The position numbers were made by a program, and so were the translations under genes. The notes beneath the pieces are model-generated. The model had not been told where the DNA came from, did not search any database, and saw only the letters and a list, made by a program, of their open reading frames with translations. This document shows, one piece after another, positions 8,562-17,252 of a DNA stretch of 64,000 nucleotides. How positions within the stretch are numbered: the stretch's first letter is position 1; each line of letters starts with the position of its first letter. The stretch comes from Alloalcanivorax xenomutans. GTDB taxonomy: Bacteria; Pseudomonadota; Gammaproteobacteria; Pseudomonadales; Alcanivoracaceae. The stretch is taken from contig NZ_OBMO01000001.1 in NCBI RefSeq assembly GCF_900217905.1, positions 186,001-250,000 of the forward strand, read 5' to 3'.

Positions 8562-9464
8562 ATGTATAACCTGCGTCTGCTCCGTTACGTTGACGCTGTT
8601 GCCCGCAGCGGCTCCATTCGCAAAGCCGCGGAACAACTCAACGTGGTGTCCTCGGCGGTCAATCGCCGCATCCTGGATATCGAAGACGAAATCGGCACGG
8701 CGTTATTCGAACGGCGACCGCGCGGCGTGCGGCTCACCGCCGCCGGCGAACTCTTCGTCGCCTATGCCCGCAAGCAGATCGCCGACTCGGAACGCATGCT
8801 CTCGGAGATCGAGGACTTGCGAAGTGTCCGGCGCGGGGAAGTCCGCATTGCCGCCATCGAGGGCATGGCCGCCGAGTTCCTGCCCAGGACCATAGAGGCC
8901 TTTCAGCAGCGCCACCCCAAGATCCGTTTTCGCGTTTACATCTGCGGGCGTGGCGACATCCATACCCGGCTGAAAGAGTTCGAGGCGGACATCGGTCTGG
9001 TATTCAATCCACCGGCCGATGCCGAAATCCGGCCGCTTCTCGAAGTGGAGCAACGGCTCTGCGCGTTCGTGGCACCGGATCATCCGCTGGCGGCACGAGC
9101 GTCGGTTCGTCTGTCCGACTGTATCGCCTACCCTCTGGCGGTGCCGGACACCTCACTGGGCGGGCGTGCTCTGCTGGATGAATTTCTGGCCCGCCGCTCG
9201 CTACGGCTGGAACCGGCGCTGGAATCCAACTCCTTCGAGATGATGCGTAACTTCGCCATCAAAAGCGGCGGCGTGTGCTTTCAAATACAAAGCGGCATGC
9301 CACCGGCTCATCTGCCCGGCGGCATGCATGCTCTGCCACTGTCCGATCGGGGCCTGCGGCGCGGCCGCCTGACCTTGTGCATGGAGCATTCCCGCTCGCT
9401 GCCAGTAGCCACCGCGCGCTTCGCCGAATATTTGAAGCAACGTCTGCGGGAGGAAACCTCCTGA
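8562..9464 (+). CDS. LysR-family transcriptional regulator (AtzR-like position)
   Basis: 300 residues with an N-terminal winged helix-turn-helix (residues about 2-62, VARSGSIRKAAEQL then VNRRILDIEDEIGTALFERR) and a C-terminal LysR substrate-binding domain. It is transcribed divergently from the ring-opening hydrolase, the same arrangement as atzR next to atzDEF in Pseudomonas sp. ADP. AtzR is a cyanurate-responsive activator, and I infer a similar role here for the nine-gene operon. The start at 8562 is preceded by GGAGAG. Effector and targets are not shown by the sequence. Confidence 0.88.
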   Translation: MYNLRLLRYVDAVARSGSIRKAAEQLNVVSSAVNRRILDIEDEIGTALFERRPRGVRLTAAGELFVAYARKQIADSERMLSEIEDLRSVRRGEVRIAAIEGMAAEFLPRTIEAFQQRHPKIRFRVYICGRGDIHTRLKEFEADIGLVFNPPADAEIRPLLEVEQRLCAFVAPDHPLAARASVRLSDCIAYPLAVPDTSLGGRALLDEFLARRSLRLEPALESNSFEMMRNFAIKSGGVCFQIQSGMPPAHLPGGMHALPLSDRGLRRGRLTLCMEHSRSLPVATARFAEYLKQRLREETS

Positions 9465-9475
9465 TACCTGCCCCT

Positions 9476-9497
9476 TTCTGGGGCCTGCGCCCCAGAA
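9476..9497 (+). terminator. Hairpin after LysR gene
   Basis: Perfect 9-bp stem TTCTGGGGC / GCCCCAGAA with a 4-nt loop, 11 nt after the LysR stop codon. There is no run of T after it, so termination strength is uncertain. Confidence 0.5.
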
Positions 9498-9581
9498 CAG
9501 CGCACGGACAGCCCGGATAATCCCCGCCCCGGCACCGGCGAATAGGCGATATTTCCCTATATATAGCGCACGGCTCCAGGT

Positions 9582-9597
9582 TGGCACCGCCTTTGCA
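9582..9597 (+). promoter_or_regulatory. Sigma-54 promoter for allophanate hydrolase/urea carboxylase
   Basis: TGGCAC at 9582-9587, five bases, then TTGCA at 9593-9597. The spacing GG-N10-GC (9583-9584 and 9595-9596) is exactly that of the -24/-12 sigma-54 promoter and every consensus base is matched. The predicted start of transcription is about 9608, about 30 nt before the GTG start codon. This fits nitrogen-limitation control through NtrC, although no convincing NtrC site was found in 9465-9580. Confidence 0.75.
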
Positions 9598-9603
9598 CTG
9601 ACT

Positions 9604-9635
9604 CGCATACCTACTGGTATACAACGAGGTATGCG
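9604..9635. promoter_or_regulatory. Palindromic operator over transcription start and RBS
   Basis: Perfect 9-bp inverted repeat CGCATACCT (9604-9612) / AGGTATGCG (9627-9635) with a 14-nt centre that itself contains TGGTATACAA (9615-9624). The inner box matches the GT..AC operator type of GntR/FCD regulators. The right arm contains the ribosome-binding site GAGG (9626-9629). It lies at the predicted sigma-54 start point, so binding would block initiation, and the RNA could also fold over the RBS. The GntR protein at 15071 is the natural candidate. Confidence 0.65.
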
Positions 9636-9638
9636 AAC

Positions 9639-11420
9639 GTGCTTGGCTGGACTCTGGAACAATGGCGTGACGCCTATCAGACGGGAGACTACACGCCGGT
9701 CTCGGCAATGAAGGCGCTGTACACGACTCTGCGTGACAGTGAGCGGAGTCTGTGGATTCACCTGCTGGACGAGTCCGCTCTGGTGGCCCGGGCCAAACAA
9801 CTGAGCGATCCATCCCTGCCTCTTTACGGCGTTCCTTTCGCGGTGAAAGACAACATTGACGTGGCCGGTCTGCCGACCACCGCCGCCTGCCCCGCTTTCA
9901 CTTATACCGCTGACCACACCGCCCCGGTGGTACAGGCGTTGCTGGATGCCGGCGCCATTCTGGTCGGTAAAACCAATCTGGATCAGCTGGCCACCGGGCT
10001 GGTCGGGGTGCGCTCGCCCTACGGCGCAGTACCCAATCCGTTCAATCCGGACTACATCACCGGCGGCTCCAGCTCCGGCTCCGCCGCCGTGGTTTCCCAG
10101 GGATTGGTGCCGTTCGCGCTGGGTACCGACACCGCCGGTTCCGGTCGTGTGCCCGCCGGTTTCACCAACACCGTCGGCCTGAAACCCACCAAGGGCAGCA
10201 TGAGCACTCGCGGCGTGGTACCGGCTTGCCGGACTCTGGATTGCGTGAGTGTATTCGCCCTGTCAGTGGCGGATGCGGAAACCGTTTACGACCTGTATCG
10301 CGGCTACGATGCCGAGGACGGCTACAGCCGCCCGGACCCGGCGGCACGCCCCAAGGCCCTGCCGGCGAGACCGCGACTGGGTATTCCCGATCAGTTGCCC
10401 TGGTTTGACGACACTCAGGCGGAGCAGGCCTGGAAACAGCAGCTCAGCGCCATGGCCGACATCGCCGAATTAGTGCCACTGGACCTGCAGGCGCTGCACG
10501 ACACCGCCGCCCTGCTCTATCAGGGCCCCTGGGTAGCCGAGCGTTACTCCGTGGCGGAGCCCTTGATGCAGAATCAGGACGCGCTGCTGCCGGTGATCCG
10601 CGATGTCATCGGCGTGGCCGAGGGCATGAGCGCGGTCGATGCTTTCCGAGCGCAATACAAACTGGCGGATCTGAAACGCCAGGCCGACGCGCTGCTGTCC
10701 CAGGTGGATGCGCTGCTGGTGCCGACCTCACCGGGCATCTATCGCATCGACGCGGTCAACGCCGATCCGATCCGTCTCAACAGCCAGCTCGGCGTTTGGA
10801 CCAACTTCGTCAATCTGCTCGACCAATGCGCTCTGGCCCTGCCCGGCGGCTTCCGCGAGGACGGTCTGCCCTGTGGTATCACGCTGATCGGCCCGGCCTG
10901 GCACGACGCCGCCCTGGCCGAATTCGGGCGCCGCTGGCAACGGCATCAGCCCTGGCAGGCCGGAGCCGTGGGCAGCGATCTGCCGCGAGTCACCCCCGCG
11001 CAAGCCAGCGAAGACGACGCCGATCACATCACCGTCGCGGTGGTGGGCGCCCACCTCAGCGGCATGCCTCTGAATGGCCAACTTACCGAACGCGGCGGCG
11101 TCTTGCTGGAAGCTACCGAAACCGCGCCCTGTTACCGCCTTTATGCCCTGGCCAATACCACACCGCCAAAACCCGGCCTGATCAAAAGCGATGACGGCGC
11201 CGCCATTCAGATCGAACTGTGGCAATTGCCGGTCAGCGAGTTCGGCAGCTTTGTCGGGCTGATCCCGCCACCGCTGGGGATCGGCTCGCTGGAAACCGCC
11301 GATGGCCGCCTGGTGAAAGGGTTCATCTGTGAAGGCTGGGCCATCGACGACGCCACCGACATCACCGCATTGGGGGGCTGGCGGGCCTACATCGCCCAAC
11401 GGCAAAACACGGCAAACTAA
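9639..11420 (+). CDS. atzF: Allophanate hydrolase
   Basis: 593 residues, the size of stand-alone allophanate hydrolases (AtzF, about 605). Hydrolyses allophanate to two ammonia and two CO2. The N-terminal amidase-signature domain shows Lys70 (FAVKDNID), the Ser-rich GGSSSGSA block (143-149) and the nucleophile Ser168 in TDTAGSGRVPA. A C-terminal domain of about 150 residues follows, typical of the family. The start is GTG at 9639, chosen because GAGG lies 9 nt upstream and no in-frame ATG precedes the conserved part. It heads the urea carboxylase operon, with 12 nt to the next gene, and would also serve the BiuH pathway. Confidence 0.92.
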   Translation: MLGWTLEQWRDAYQTGDYTPVSAMKALYTTLRDSERSLWIHLLDESALVARAKQLSDPSLPLYGVPFAVKDNIDVAGLPTTAACPAFTYTADHTAPVVQALLDAGAILVGKTNLDQLATGLVGVRSPYGAVPNPFNPDYITGGSSSGSAAVVSQGLVPFALGTDTAGSGRVPAGFTNTVGLKPTKGSMSTRGVVPACRTLDCVSVFALSVADAETVYDLYRGYDAEDGYSRPDPAARPKALPARPRLGIPDQLPWFDDTQAEQAWKQQLSAMADIAELVPLDLQALHDTAALLYQGPWVAERYSVAEPLMQNQDALLPVIRDVIGVAEGMSAVDAFRAQYKLADLKRQADALLSQVDALLVPTSPGIYRIDAVNADPIRLNSQLGVWTNFVNLLDQCALALPGGFREDGLPCGITLIGPAWHDAALAEFGRRWQRHQPWQAGAVGSDLPRVTPAQASEDDADHITVAVVGAHLSGMPLNGQLTERGGVLLEATETAPCYRLYALANTTPPKPGLIKSDDGAAIQIELWQLPVSEFGSFVGLIPPPLGIGSLETADGRLVKGFICEGWAIDDATDITALGGWRAYIAQRQNTAN

Positions 11421-11432
11421 AACGGGATCGGA

Positions 11433-14400
11433 ATGATGTTGAAGACAACCGGATTGAAAAAAGTGCTCATCGCCAATCGGGGGGAAATCGCGGTCCGCAT
11501 CTGCCGCACCCTGAAACAAATGGGCATCGCCTCCGTGGCGGTATACTCCGACGCCGACCGCAACAGTCAGCACGTCAGCGCCGCCGATGAAGCGGTGGCC
11601 CTGGGCGGCCAGACCGCCGCCGAAAGCTATTTGCGTACCGACGCCATTCTGAAGGCAGCGCGGGAAACCGGCGCCGACGGTATCATTCCCGGTTACGGTT
11701 TTCTTTCCGAGAACGCCGACTTCGCCGAAGCCTGTGACGCCGAGGGCATCGCCTTCATCGGGCCGACGCCAACGCAGTTGCGCCAATTCGGGCTCAAGCA
11801 CGAAGCCCGCGCCCTGGCCGAAGCCGCCGGCGTGCCGCTGGCACCGGGTACCGGACTGCTGCAGGATCTGGATGAAGCCCGGCAAGCCGCCTTGGAAATC
11901 GGCTATCCGGTGATGCTGAAAAGCACCGCCGGCGGCGGCGGCATCGGCCTGACCCGCTGCAATAGCGAAGAGGAGCTGGTGGCGGCGTTTGAATCCGTGC
12001 GCCGGCTTGGCGAAAGTTTCTTCTCCGACAGCGGCGTGTTCCTGGAGCGGTTCGTGGCCCGGGCCCGCCATATCGAAGTACAGATTTTCGGTGACGGCGA
12101 CGGGACCGTTCTGGCGTTGGGGGAGCGGGAGTGTTCGCTGCAACGCCGCAACCAGAAGGTGGTCGAGGAAACCCCGGCTCCGAATCTGCCCGAGGCCACC
12201 CGAGAACAGTTGCGCGAAAGCGCGCGCCGCCTTGGTGAGTCGGTCAACTACCGCTCCGCCGGCACCGTCGAGTACGTGTACGACGACGAGCGCGACGAGT
12301 TCTATTTCCTCGAGGTCAACACTCGCCTGCAGGTGGAGCACGGCGTCACCGAAGAAATCTTCGGCGTCGATCTGGTGGCCTGGATGGTGATGCTGGCCGG
12401 AGGGGAACGGCCACCGCTGGACCGGGCCTATCAGGTCAATGGTCACGCCATGGAGGTTCGTATTTATGCGGAAGACCCGCTGAAGGCGTTCCAGCCCAGC
12501 CCCGGCGAGCTTACCGAAGTGGCTTTCCCGGCGGCGGCGCGTCTGGACGGCTGGGTCGACACCGGCACCGTGGTCAGCCCGCACTACGATCCTCTGCTGG
12601 CGAAACTGATCGTCCATGCCGACGATCGCGAAGCCGCTCTACGGAAAATGCAGAACGCCCTGGCGGAAACCCGCCTCAGCGGCATTGCCACCAACCTGGA
12701 TTACCTGCGGCAGATTCTGATCGACCCGAACGTGGCGGCAGGCCGCGTCTCCACTCGTTATCTGGAGACCTTCGAATATCGTCCCCGAGTATTCGAGGTA
12801 CAGGAACCGGGGACCTATACCACGGTGCAGGACTATCCTGGCCGTGCCGGCTACTGGGATATCGGCGTGCCGCCCTCCGGCCCGATGGATGATTACGCGT
12901 TCCGTCTGGCCAACCGCATCGTCGGCAACCACGACAGCGCCGCCGGCCTGGAAGCCACACTGATCGGCCCGACTCTGTACTTCCATAGCGAAACGATTGT
13001 CGCCCTCACCGGCGCCACCTGTGACGCCACCCTGGACGGGGAAGCCGTCGCGCTGTGGCAACCGATACGGGTCCGTGCCGGCCAGACCCTGGTCACCGGC
13101 AAGGTGACCAGCGGCTGCCGCACCTACATCGCCATACGTAATGGTATCGACGTGCCCGATTACCTGGGCAGCAAATCCACTTTCGTGCTGGGACAGTTCG
13201 GCGGACACGGCGGCCGTACTTTGCGCAAGGGTGATGTGCTGTCCCTGTGCCAGCCTCAGTTGCCCGGCTGCCCGACCCCGGCGCCGGTGCATGAACCGTC
13301 ACCGGCGGAGGGCACACTGATCCCGGACTATCCGCAGCATTGGGAAATCAAGGTACTGTACGGTCCCCACGGCGCGCCGGATTATTTCACCCAGGAGGCC
13401 ATCGATACCTTCTTCGGCGCTGACTATCAGGTGCACTACAACTCCAACCGCCTGGGTATCCGCCTGACCGGCCCGAAACCCACCTGGGCGCGCACCGACG
13501 GCGGCGAAGCCGGGCTGCATCCGTCCAACCTGCACGATAACGAGTACGCCATCGGTTCGATCAACTTCACCGGCGACTTCCCGGTGATCCTGACCAAGGA
13601 CGGCCCGAGTCTCGGCGGCTTCGTCTGCCCGGTGACCATCGCCAAGGCCGAACTGTGGAAGGTCGGGCAGCTGAAACCCGGCGACTCGATTCGTTTCGTC
13701 GCCATCGACTTTGATCAGGCGCTGGCGCTGGAGCAGGCCCAGGATCGAAGCATCGAGAGTCTGCGGCCGGTAACACCCGCCCCGGCCACACCCACTGCCA
13801 TGCCGGAGGGCACCACCTCGCCCACCATGCTGGCGGAACGGGAGGCGGACGGCGATGTGCCACGCATCACCTACCGCCAGGCCGGCGACAAATACATTCT
13901 GATCGAGTACGGCGAAAACGTGCTCGATCTGGCGTTGCGCTTCCGTGTCCACGCCTTGATGGAATCACTGAAATCCAAACCGGTGGACGGCATTCTTGAG
14001 TTGTCTCCCGGCGTGCGCAGCCTGCAGGTGCACTACGATTCCCGCGTATTGCACCAACAGGATCTGGTGGACGCGCTGCTGGAACGGGAAGCGGCCATCG
14101 GTTCCGTGGACGATCTGGTGGTGCCCACCCGGGTGGTGCACCTGCCACTGGCGTTCGAGGACAGCGCCACCCTCGACGCGGTACAGCGCTATCAGGAAAC
14201 CATCCGCCCGGACGCCCCCTGGCTGCCCAACAACGCGGAGTTCATCCGCCGCATCAACGGGCTGGATTCCATCGAGGCGGTCAAACGTATCGTTTACGAC
14301 GCCAGCTACATGGTGCTCGGTCTCGGCGACGTCTATCTGGGCGCGCCCTGCGCGGTGCCGGTGGATCCCCGTCACCGCCTGATGACCTCCAAGTACAACC

Positions 14401-15074
14401 CGGCCCGTACCTATACCGCCGAAGGCACCGTCGGCATTGGCGGCGTCTATATGTGCATCTACGGCATGGACTCTCCCGGCGGTTATCAGTTGGTGGGCCG
14501 CACCCTGCCGATCTGGAACAAGCATCTGAAGAACCCGCAATTCAAACCCGGCGAGCCCTGGTTGCTGAAGTTCTTCGACCAGGTGCGCTACTACCCGGTA
14601 AGCGAGGCGGAGCTGGGGGAAATGCGCGACGCTTTCCGCGAAGGCCGCCTGCAGGTGGAAATCACCGAGGAACCGTTCAGCCTGGCGGAGTACCGCGCCT
14701 TCCTGGAAAGCATCGAGCCGGAAATGGAAGCGTTCCGCGAGCGCCAGCAAAGCGCCTACCAGGCCGAAGTGCAGCGCTGGCAGGACGAGGACGCGGCGGT
14801 GGAATCCGCGTTATTGGGCAATAAGGTGGAAATCGGCGATCTCGACGGCCACGTGGTCAGCGCCGAGATCAGCGGCAACGTATGGAAGCTGCTGGTGGAA
14901 GAAGGCGCTCAGGTGGAGGCCGGACAAACCCTGGTGGTGGTGGAAGCGATGAAGATGGAGTTCGCCATCACCGCCAGCGCCGCCGGCACCGTCACCGGCC
15001 TGCACTGCAAGCCCGGCACCCTGATCAACGCCGGTGATCCGGTGGCGGTCATTGATACGGAGAGCGCCGCATGA
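11433..15074 (+). CDS. uca: Urea carboxylase (biotin-dependent)
   Basis: 1213 residues. ATP-dependent carboxylation of urea to allophanate. Domain order: biotin carboxylase (about 8-450; KVLIANRGEIAVRI, EVNTRLQVEHGVTE), then a KipA/KipI-type carboxyltransferase pair (about 460-1090; PPSGPMDDYAFRLANRI is diagnostic), then a C-terminal biotinyl domain with biotin-accepting Lys1174 in EAMKME. The allophanate hydrolase is a separate upstream gene, not fused as in yeast urea amidolyase. Two adjacent ATGs (11433 and 11436) are possible starts. The stop overlaps the GntR start by 4 nt (ATGA), so all three genes are probably one transcript. Confidence 0.95.
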   Translation: MMLKTTGLKKVLIANRGEIAVRICRTLKQMGIASVAVYSDADRNSQHVSAADEAVALGGQTAAESYLRTDAILKAARETGADGIIPGYGFLSENADFAEACDAEGIAFIGPTPTQLRQFGLKHEARALAEAAGVPLAPGTGLLQDLDEARQAALEIGYPVMLKSTAGGGGIGLTRCNSEEELVAAFESVRRLGESFFSDSGVFLERFVARARHIEVQIFGDGDGTVLALGERECSLQRRNQKVVEETPAPNLPEATREQLRESARRLGESVNYRSAGTVEYVYDDERDEFYFLEVNTRLQVEHGVTEEIFGVDLVAWMVMLAGGERPPLDRAYQVNGHAMEVRIYAEDPLKAFQPSPGELTEVAFPAAARLDGWVDTGTVVSPHYDPLLAKLIVHADDREAALRKMQNALAETRLSGIATNLDYLRQILIDPNVAAGRVSTRYLETFEYRPRVFEVQEPGTYTTVQDYPGRAGYWDIGVPPSGPMDDYAFRLANRIVGNHDSAAGLEATLIGPTLYFHSETIVALTGATCDATLDGEAVALWQPIRVRAGQTLVTGKVTSGCRTYIAIRNGIDVPDYLGSKSTFVLGQFGGHGGRTLRKGDVLSLCQPQLPGCPTPAPVHEPSPAEGTLIPDYPQHWEIKVLYGPHGAPDYFTQEAIDTFFGADYQVHYNSNRLGIRLTGPKPTWARTDGGEAGLHPSNLHDNEYAIGSINFTGDFPVILTKDGPSLGGFVCPVTIAKAELWKVGQLKPGDSIRFVAIDFDQALALEQAQDRSIESLRPVTPAPATPTAMPEGTTSPTMLAEREADGDVPRITYRQAGDKYILIEYGENVLDLALRFRVHALMESLKSKPVDGILELSPGVRSLQVHYDSRVLHQQDLVDALLEREAAIGSVDDLVVPTRVVHLPLAFEDSATLDAVQRYQETIRPDAPWLPNNAEFIRRINGLDSIEAVKRIVYDASYMVLGLGDVYLGAPCAVPVDPRHRLMTSKYNPARTYTAEGTVGIGGVYMCIYGMDSPGGYQLVGRTLPIWNKHLKNPQFKPGEPWLLKFFDQVRYYPVSEAELGEMRDAFREGRLQVEITEEPFSLAEYRAFLESIEPEMEAFRERQQSAYQAEVQRWQDEDAAVESALLGNKVEIGDLDGHVVSAEISGNVWKLLVEEGAQVEAGQTLVVVEAMKMEFAITASAAGTVTGLHCKPGTLINAGDPVAVIDTESAA

Positions 15075-15811
15075 TCTCGTCCCCGCGCCGTGGCAAGCAG
15101 CTGGCCGACAAGGTCTATCAGGACATCAAGGACGACATCTTTGAATTCCGGCTGCTGCCCGGCGACCGCTTCAGCGAAAACGAAATGGCGCAACGTACCG
15201 GCGCCTCGCGCACGCCGGTGCGGGAGGCCCTGTTCCGGCTGGAGCGGGAAGGCTATGTGGAAGTTTCCCCACGCAACGGCTGGCAGGTGAAGCCCTTCGA
15301 CTTTCATTATTTCGAAGAGCTTTACGACGTTCGCACCGTGCTGGAATGCGCGGCGGTGCGCCGGCTCTGCGAGCTGGAGAATCTGGCCGATACGCTGCAA
15401 CCCCTGATGTCCCTGTGGGGCGTACCGGAGGACCAGCGGCTGCGGGACATCAGCGGCGTACTTAATCTGGACGAGAATTTCCACAGCGAACTGGTGCGTA
15501 CCGCCGGCAACGGTGAGATGACACGCATCCATCAAAACATCACCGAGCGGCTGCGCATCATTCGCCGCCTGGACTTCACCAAGCGCGCGCGCATCGATGC
15601 CACCTACGACGAGCATCACGCGATTCTCGAGACGATTCTGCACCGGCGGGTGGAGCCGGCGCAGATCATGCTCAAGGCGCACATCGAGGCGAGCCGCAAC
15701 GAGGTTCGCAAAATCACCCTGCACATGCTTTACGAGGCACGGCGTCAAGGTAGCGGAGATACCGGCGATGCCCTGCCCGCGCCCGCCTCCGGCTCCCGAG
15801 CCGGAGCGTGA
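15071..15811 (+). CDS. GntR-family (FCD) transcriptional regulator
   Basis: 246 residues. N-terminal GntR winged helix (about 10-75; SENEMAQRTGASRTPVREAL) and C-terminal all-helical FCD domain with likely metal ligands in NLDENFHSEL, DEHHAILE and KAHIEASR. It is translationally coupled to urea carboxylase. FCD regulators bind short GT..AC palindromes; the TGGTATACAA box inside the inverted repeat at 9604-9635 is a good candidate for autoregulation of this operon. The effector might be urea or allophanate, but nothing in the sequence shows it. The last 10 codons are encoded by a hairpin (15787-15806). Confidence 0.88.
   Translation: MISSPRRGKQLADKVYQDIKDDIFEFRLLPGDRFSENEMAQRTGASRTPVREALFRLEREGYVEVSPRNGWQVKPFDFHYFEELYDVRTVLECAAVRRLCELENLADTLQPLMSLWGVPEDQRLRDISGVLNLDENFHSELVRTAGNGEMTRIHQNITERLRIIRRLDFTKRARIDATYDEHHAILETILHRRVEPAQIMLKAHIEASRNEVRKITLHMLYEARRQGSGDTGDALPAPASGSRAGA
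15787..15806 (+). other. Hairpin at the GntR 3' end
   Basis: Perfect 8-bp stem CTCCGGCT / AGCCGGAG with loop CCCG inside the last codons of the GntR gene, about 55 nt before urtA. No T run follows; it may act as an RNA processing or attenuation point between the two operons. Confidence 0.4.
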
Positions 15812-15859
15812 TGCGCACAACCTGGCACTTCAATCGGCAATGATACAGAGGGGAAAACC

Positions 15860-17158
15860 ATGATCATGAAAAGACGTTGGCAACGACTGGCCCAGGCCGG
15901 GCTCGCCGCCGGTGCGCTGTCACTGTCGGCCCTGGCCAATGCCGCCGACACCATCAAGGTGGGGATTCTGCATTCACTGTCCGGCACCATGGCGATCAGT
16001 GAATCCACGCTCAAGGACACCGTATTGATGCTGGTGGAAGAACAGAACAAGAAAGGCGGACTGCTTGGCAAGAAGCTGGAGCCGGTGGTGGTCGACCCCG
16101 CTTCCAACTGGCCGCTGTTCGCGGAAAAGGCCCGTGAGCTGATCAGCAAGGAAAAAGTCGACGTTATCTTCGGCTGCTGGACTTCGGTATCACGCAAGTC
16201 CGTGCTGCCGGTGGTGGAGGAACTCAACGGCCTATTGTTCTATCCGGTTCAATACGAAGGCGAGGAGTCCTCCAAGAACGTGTTCTACACCGGCGCGGCA
16301 CCGAACCAGCAGGCCATTCCGGCGGTGGACTATCTGATCGACGAGTTGGGCGCCGAACGCTTCGTGCTGGCGGGCACCGATTACGTTTATCCTCGCACCA
16401 CCAACAAGATCCTCGAAGCCTACCTGAAAAGCAAAGGCGTGGCTGACGAGGACATCATGATCAACTACACCCCGTTCGGTCACTCCGACTGGCAGTCCAT
16501 CGTTTCCCGCATCAAGGAATTCGGCAGCCAGGGCAAGAAAACCGCGGTGGTGTCCACCATCAATGGTGACGCCAACGTACCGTTCTACAAGGAACTGGGC
16601 AACCAGGGCATCGACGCCGCCGACATCCCGGTGGTGGCGTTCTCCGTCGGCGAGCAGGAACTGTCCGGTGTCGACACCGGCCCGCTGGTCGGCCACCTGG
16701 CCGCCTGGAATTATTTCCAAAGCGTCTACACCGACGAGAACAACAGCTTCATCAAGCAATGGCACGACTACATCGGTGACAGCAAACGGGTAACCAACGA
16801 CCCCATGGAAGCCACCTATATCGGCTTCAACATGTGGGCCAAGGCGGTGGAGAAAGCCAAGTCCACCGACACCGACAAAGTCGCCGACGCCATGATCGGC
16901 ATCACTACCGCCAACCTTACCGGCGGTACCGCGGTGATGAACAAAAACCACCATCTCTCCAAACCGGTGCTGATCGGCGAAATCCAGGACGACGGCCAGT
17001 TCGCCGTGGTCTGGCAGACCGACGGCCTGGTGGCCGGCGATGCCTGGTCAGACTTCCTGCCCGGCTCCAAGGACCTGATCGCCGACTGGACCAAGCCGAT
17101 CAACTGCGGCAACTACAACAGCAAAACCAAAACCTGCGGCGGTCAGGCCGCGCAGTAA
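15860..17158 (+). CDS. urtA: Urea ABC transporter substrate-binding protein
   Basis: 432 residues. A Sec signal peptide (MKRRWQRL, hydrophobic stretch, ANA cleavage near residue 30) is followed by a periplasmic type I binding protein. UrtA hallmarks include VGILHSLSGTMAISE, DPASNWPLFAEKA, IFGCWTSVSRKSVLP and LLFYPVQYEGEE. The start ATG at 15860 has AGAGGGG just upstream; a second ATG lies two codons later. It is the first gene of urtABCDE, and its place right after urea carboxylase and allophanate hydrolase makes urea the substrate. Relatives (FmdD) bind short amides. Confidence 0.95.
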   Translation: MIMKRRWQRLAQAGLAAGALSLSALANAADTIKVGILHSLSGTMAISESTLKDTVLMLVEEQNKKGGLLGKKLEPVVVDPASNWPLFAEKARELISKEKVDVIFGCWTSVSRKSVLPVVEELNGLLFYPVQYEGEESSKNVFYTGAAPNQQAIPAVDYLIDELGAERFVLAGTDYVYPRTTNKILEAYLKSKGVADEDIMINYTPFGHSDWQSIVSRIKEFGSQGKKTAVVSTINGDANVPFYKELGNQGIDAADIPVVAFSVGEQELSGVDTGPLVGHLAAWNYFQSVYTDENNSFIKQWHDYIGDSKRVTNDPMEATYIGFNMWAKAVEKAKSTDTDKVADAMIGITTANLTGGTAVMNKNHHLSKPVLIGEIQDDGQFAVVWQTDGLVAGDAWSDFLPGSKDLIADWTKPINCGNYNSKTKTCGGQAAQ

Positions 17159-17159
17159 T

Positions 17160-17226
17160 CGTTTCCGTTGTCCCTCAAAAAAGGGATGCACCTTGGGAAA
17201 CGCCGTCGAGGCCGGTCCCCGGCCTC
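17160..17226 (+). other. Intercistronic hairpins between urtA and urtB
   Basis: Two structures fill the 94-nt gap: an outer pairing CGTTTCC (17160-17166) / GGAAACG (17196-17202) enclosing TCCCT/AGGGA, and a perfect 8-bp stem GAGGCCGG / CCGGCCTC at 17208-17226. Such elements after a binding-protein gene usually stabilise its mRNA or reduce read-through to the permeases. Confidence 0.5.
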
Positions 17227-17252
17227 CGACGCTTATGCAATGAGGAGCCACC

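Noticed and set aside
10728-12617. 629-residue minus-strand ORF opposite urea carboxylase
   Set aside because: Shadow ORF in GC-rich DNA; the plus strand encodes well-conserved enzymes here.
15787-15806. Rho-independent terminator separating urea carboxylase from urtA
   Set aside because: The stem is inside the GntR coding sequence and has no T run.
15823-15838. TGGCAC..GGCA upstream of urtA as a sigma-54 promoter
   Set aside because: The GG-to-GC spacing is 11, not 10, and the -12 box is TCGGC rather than TTGC.
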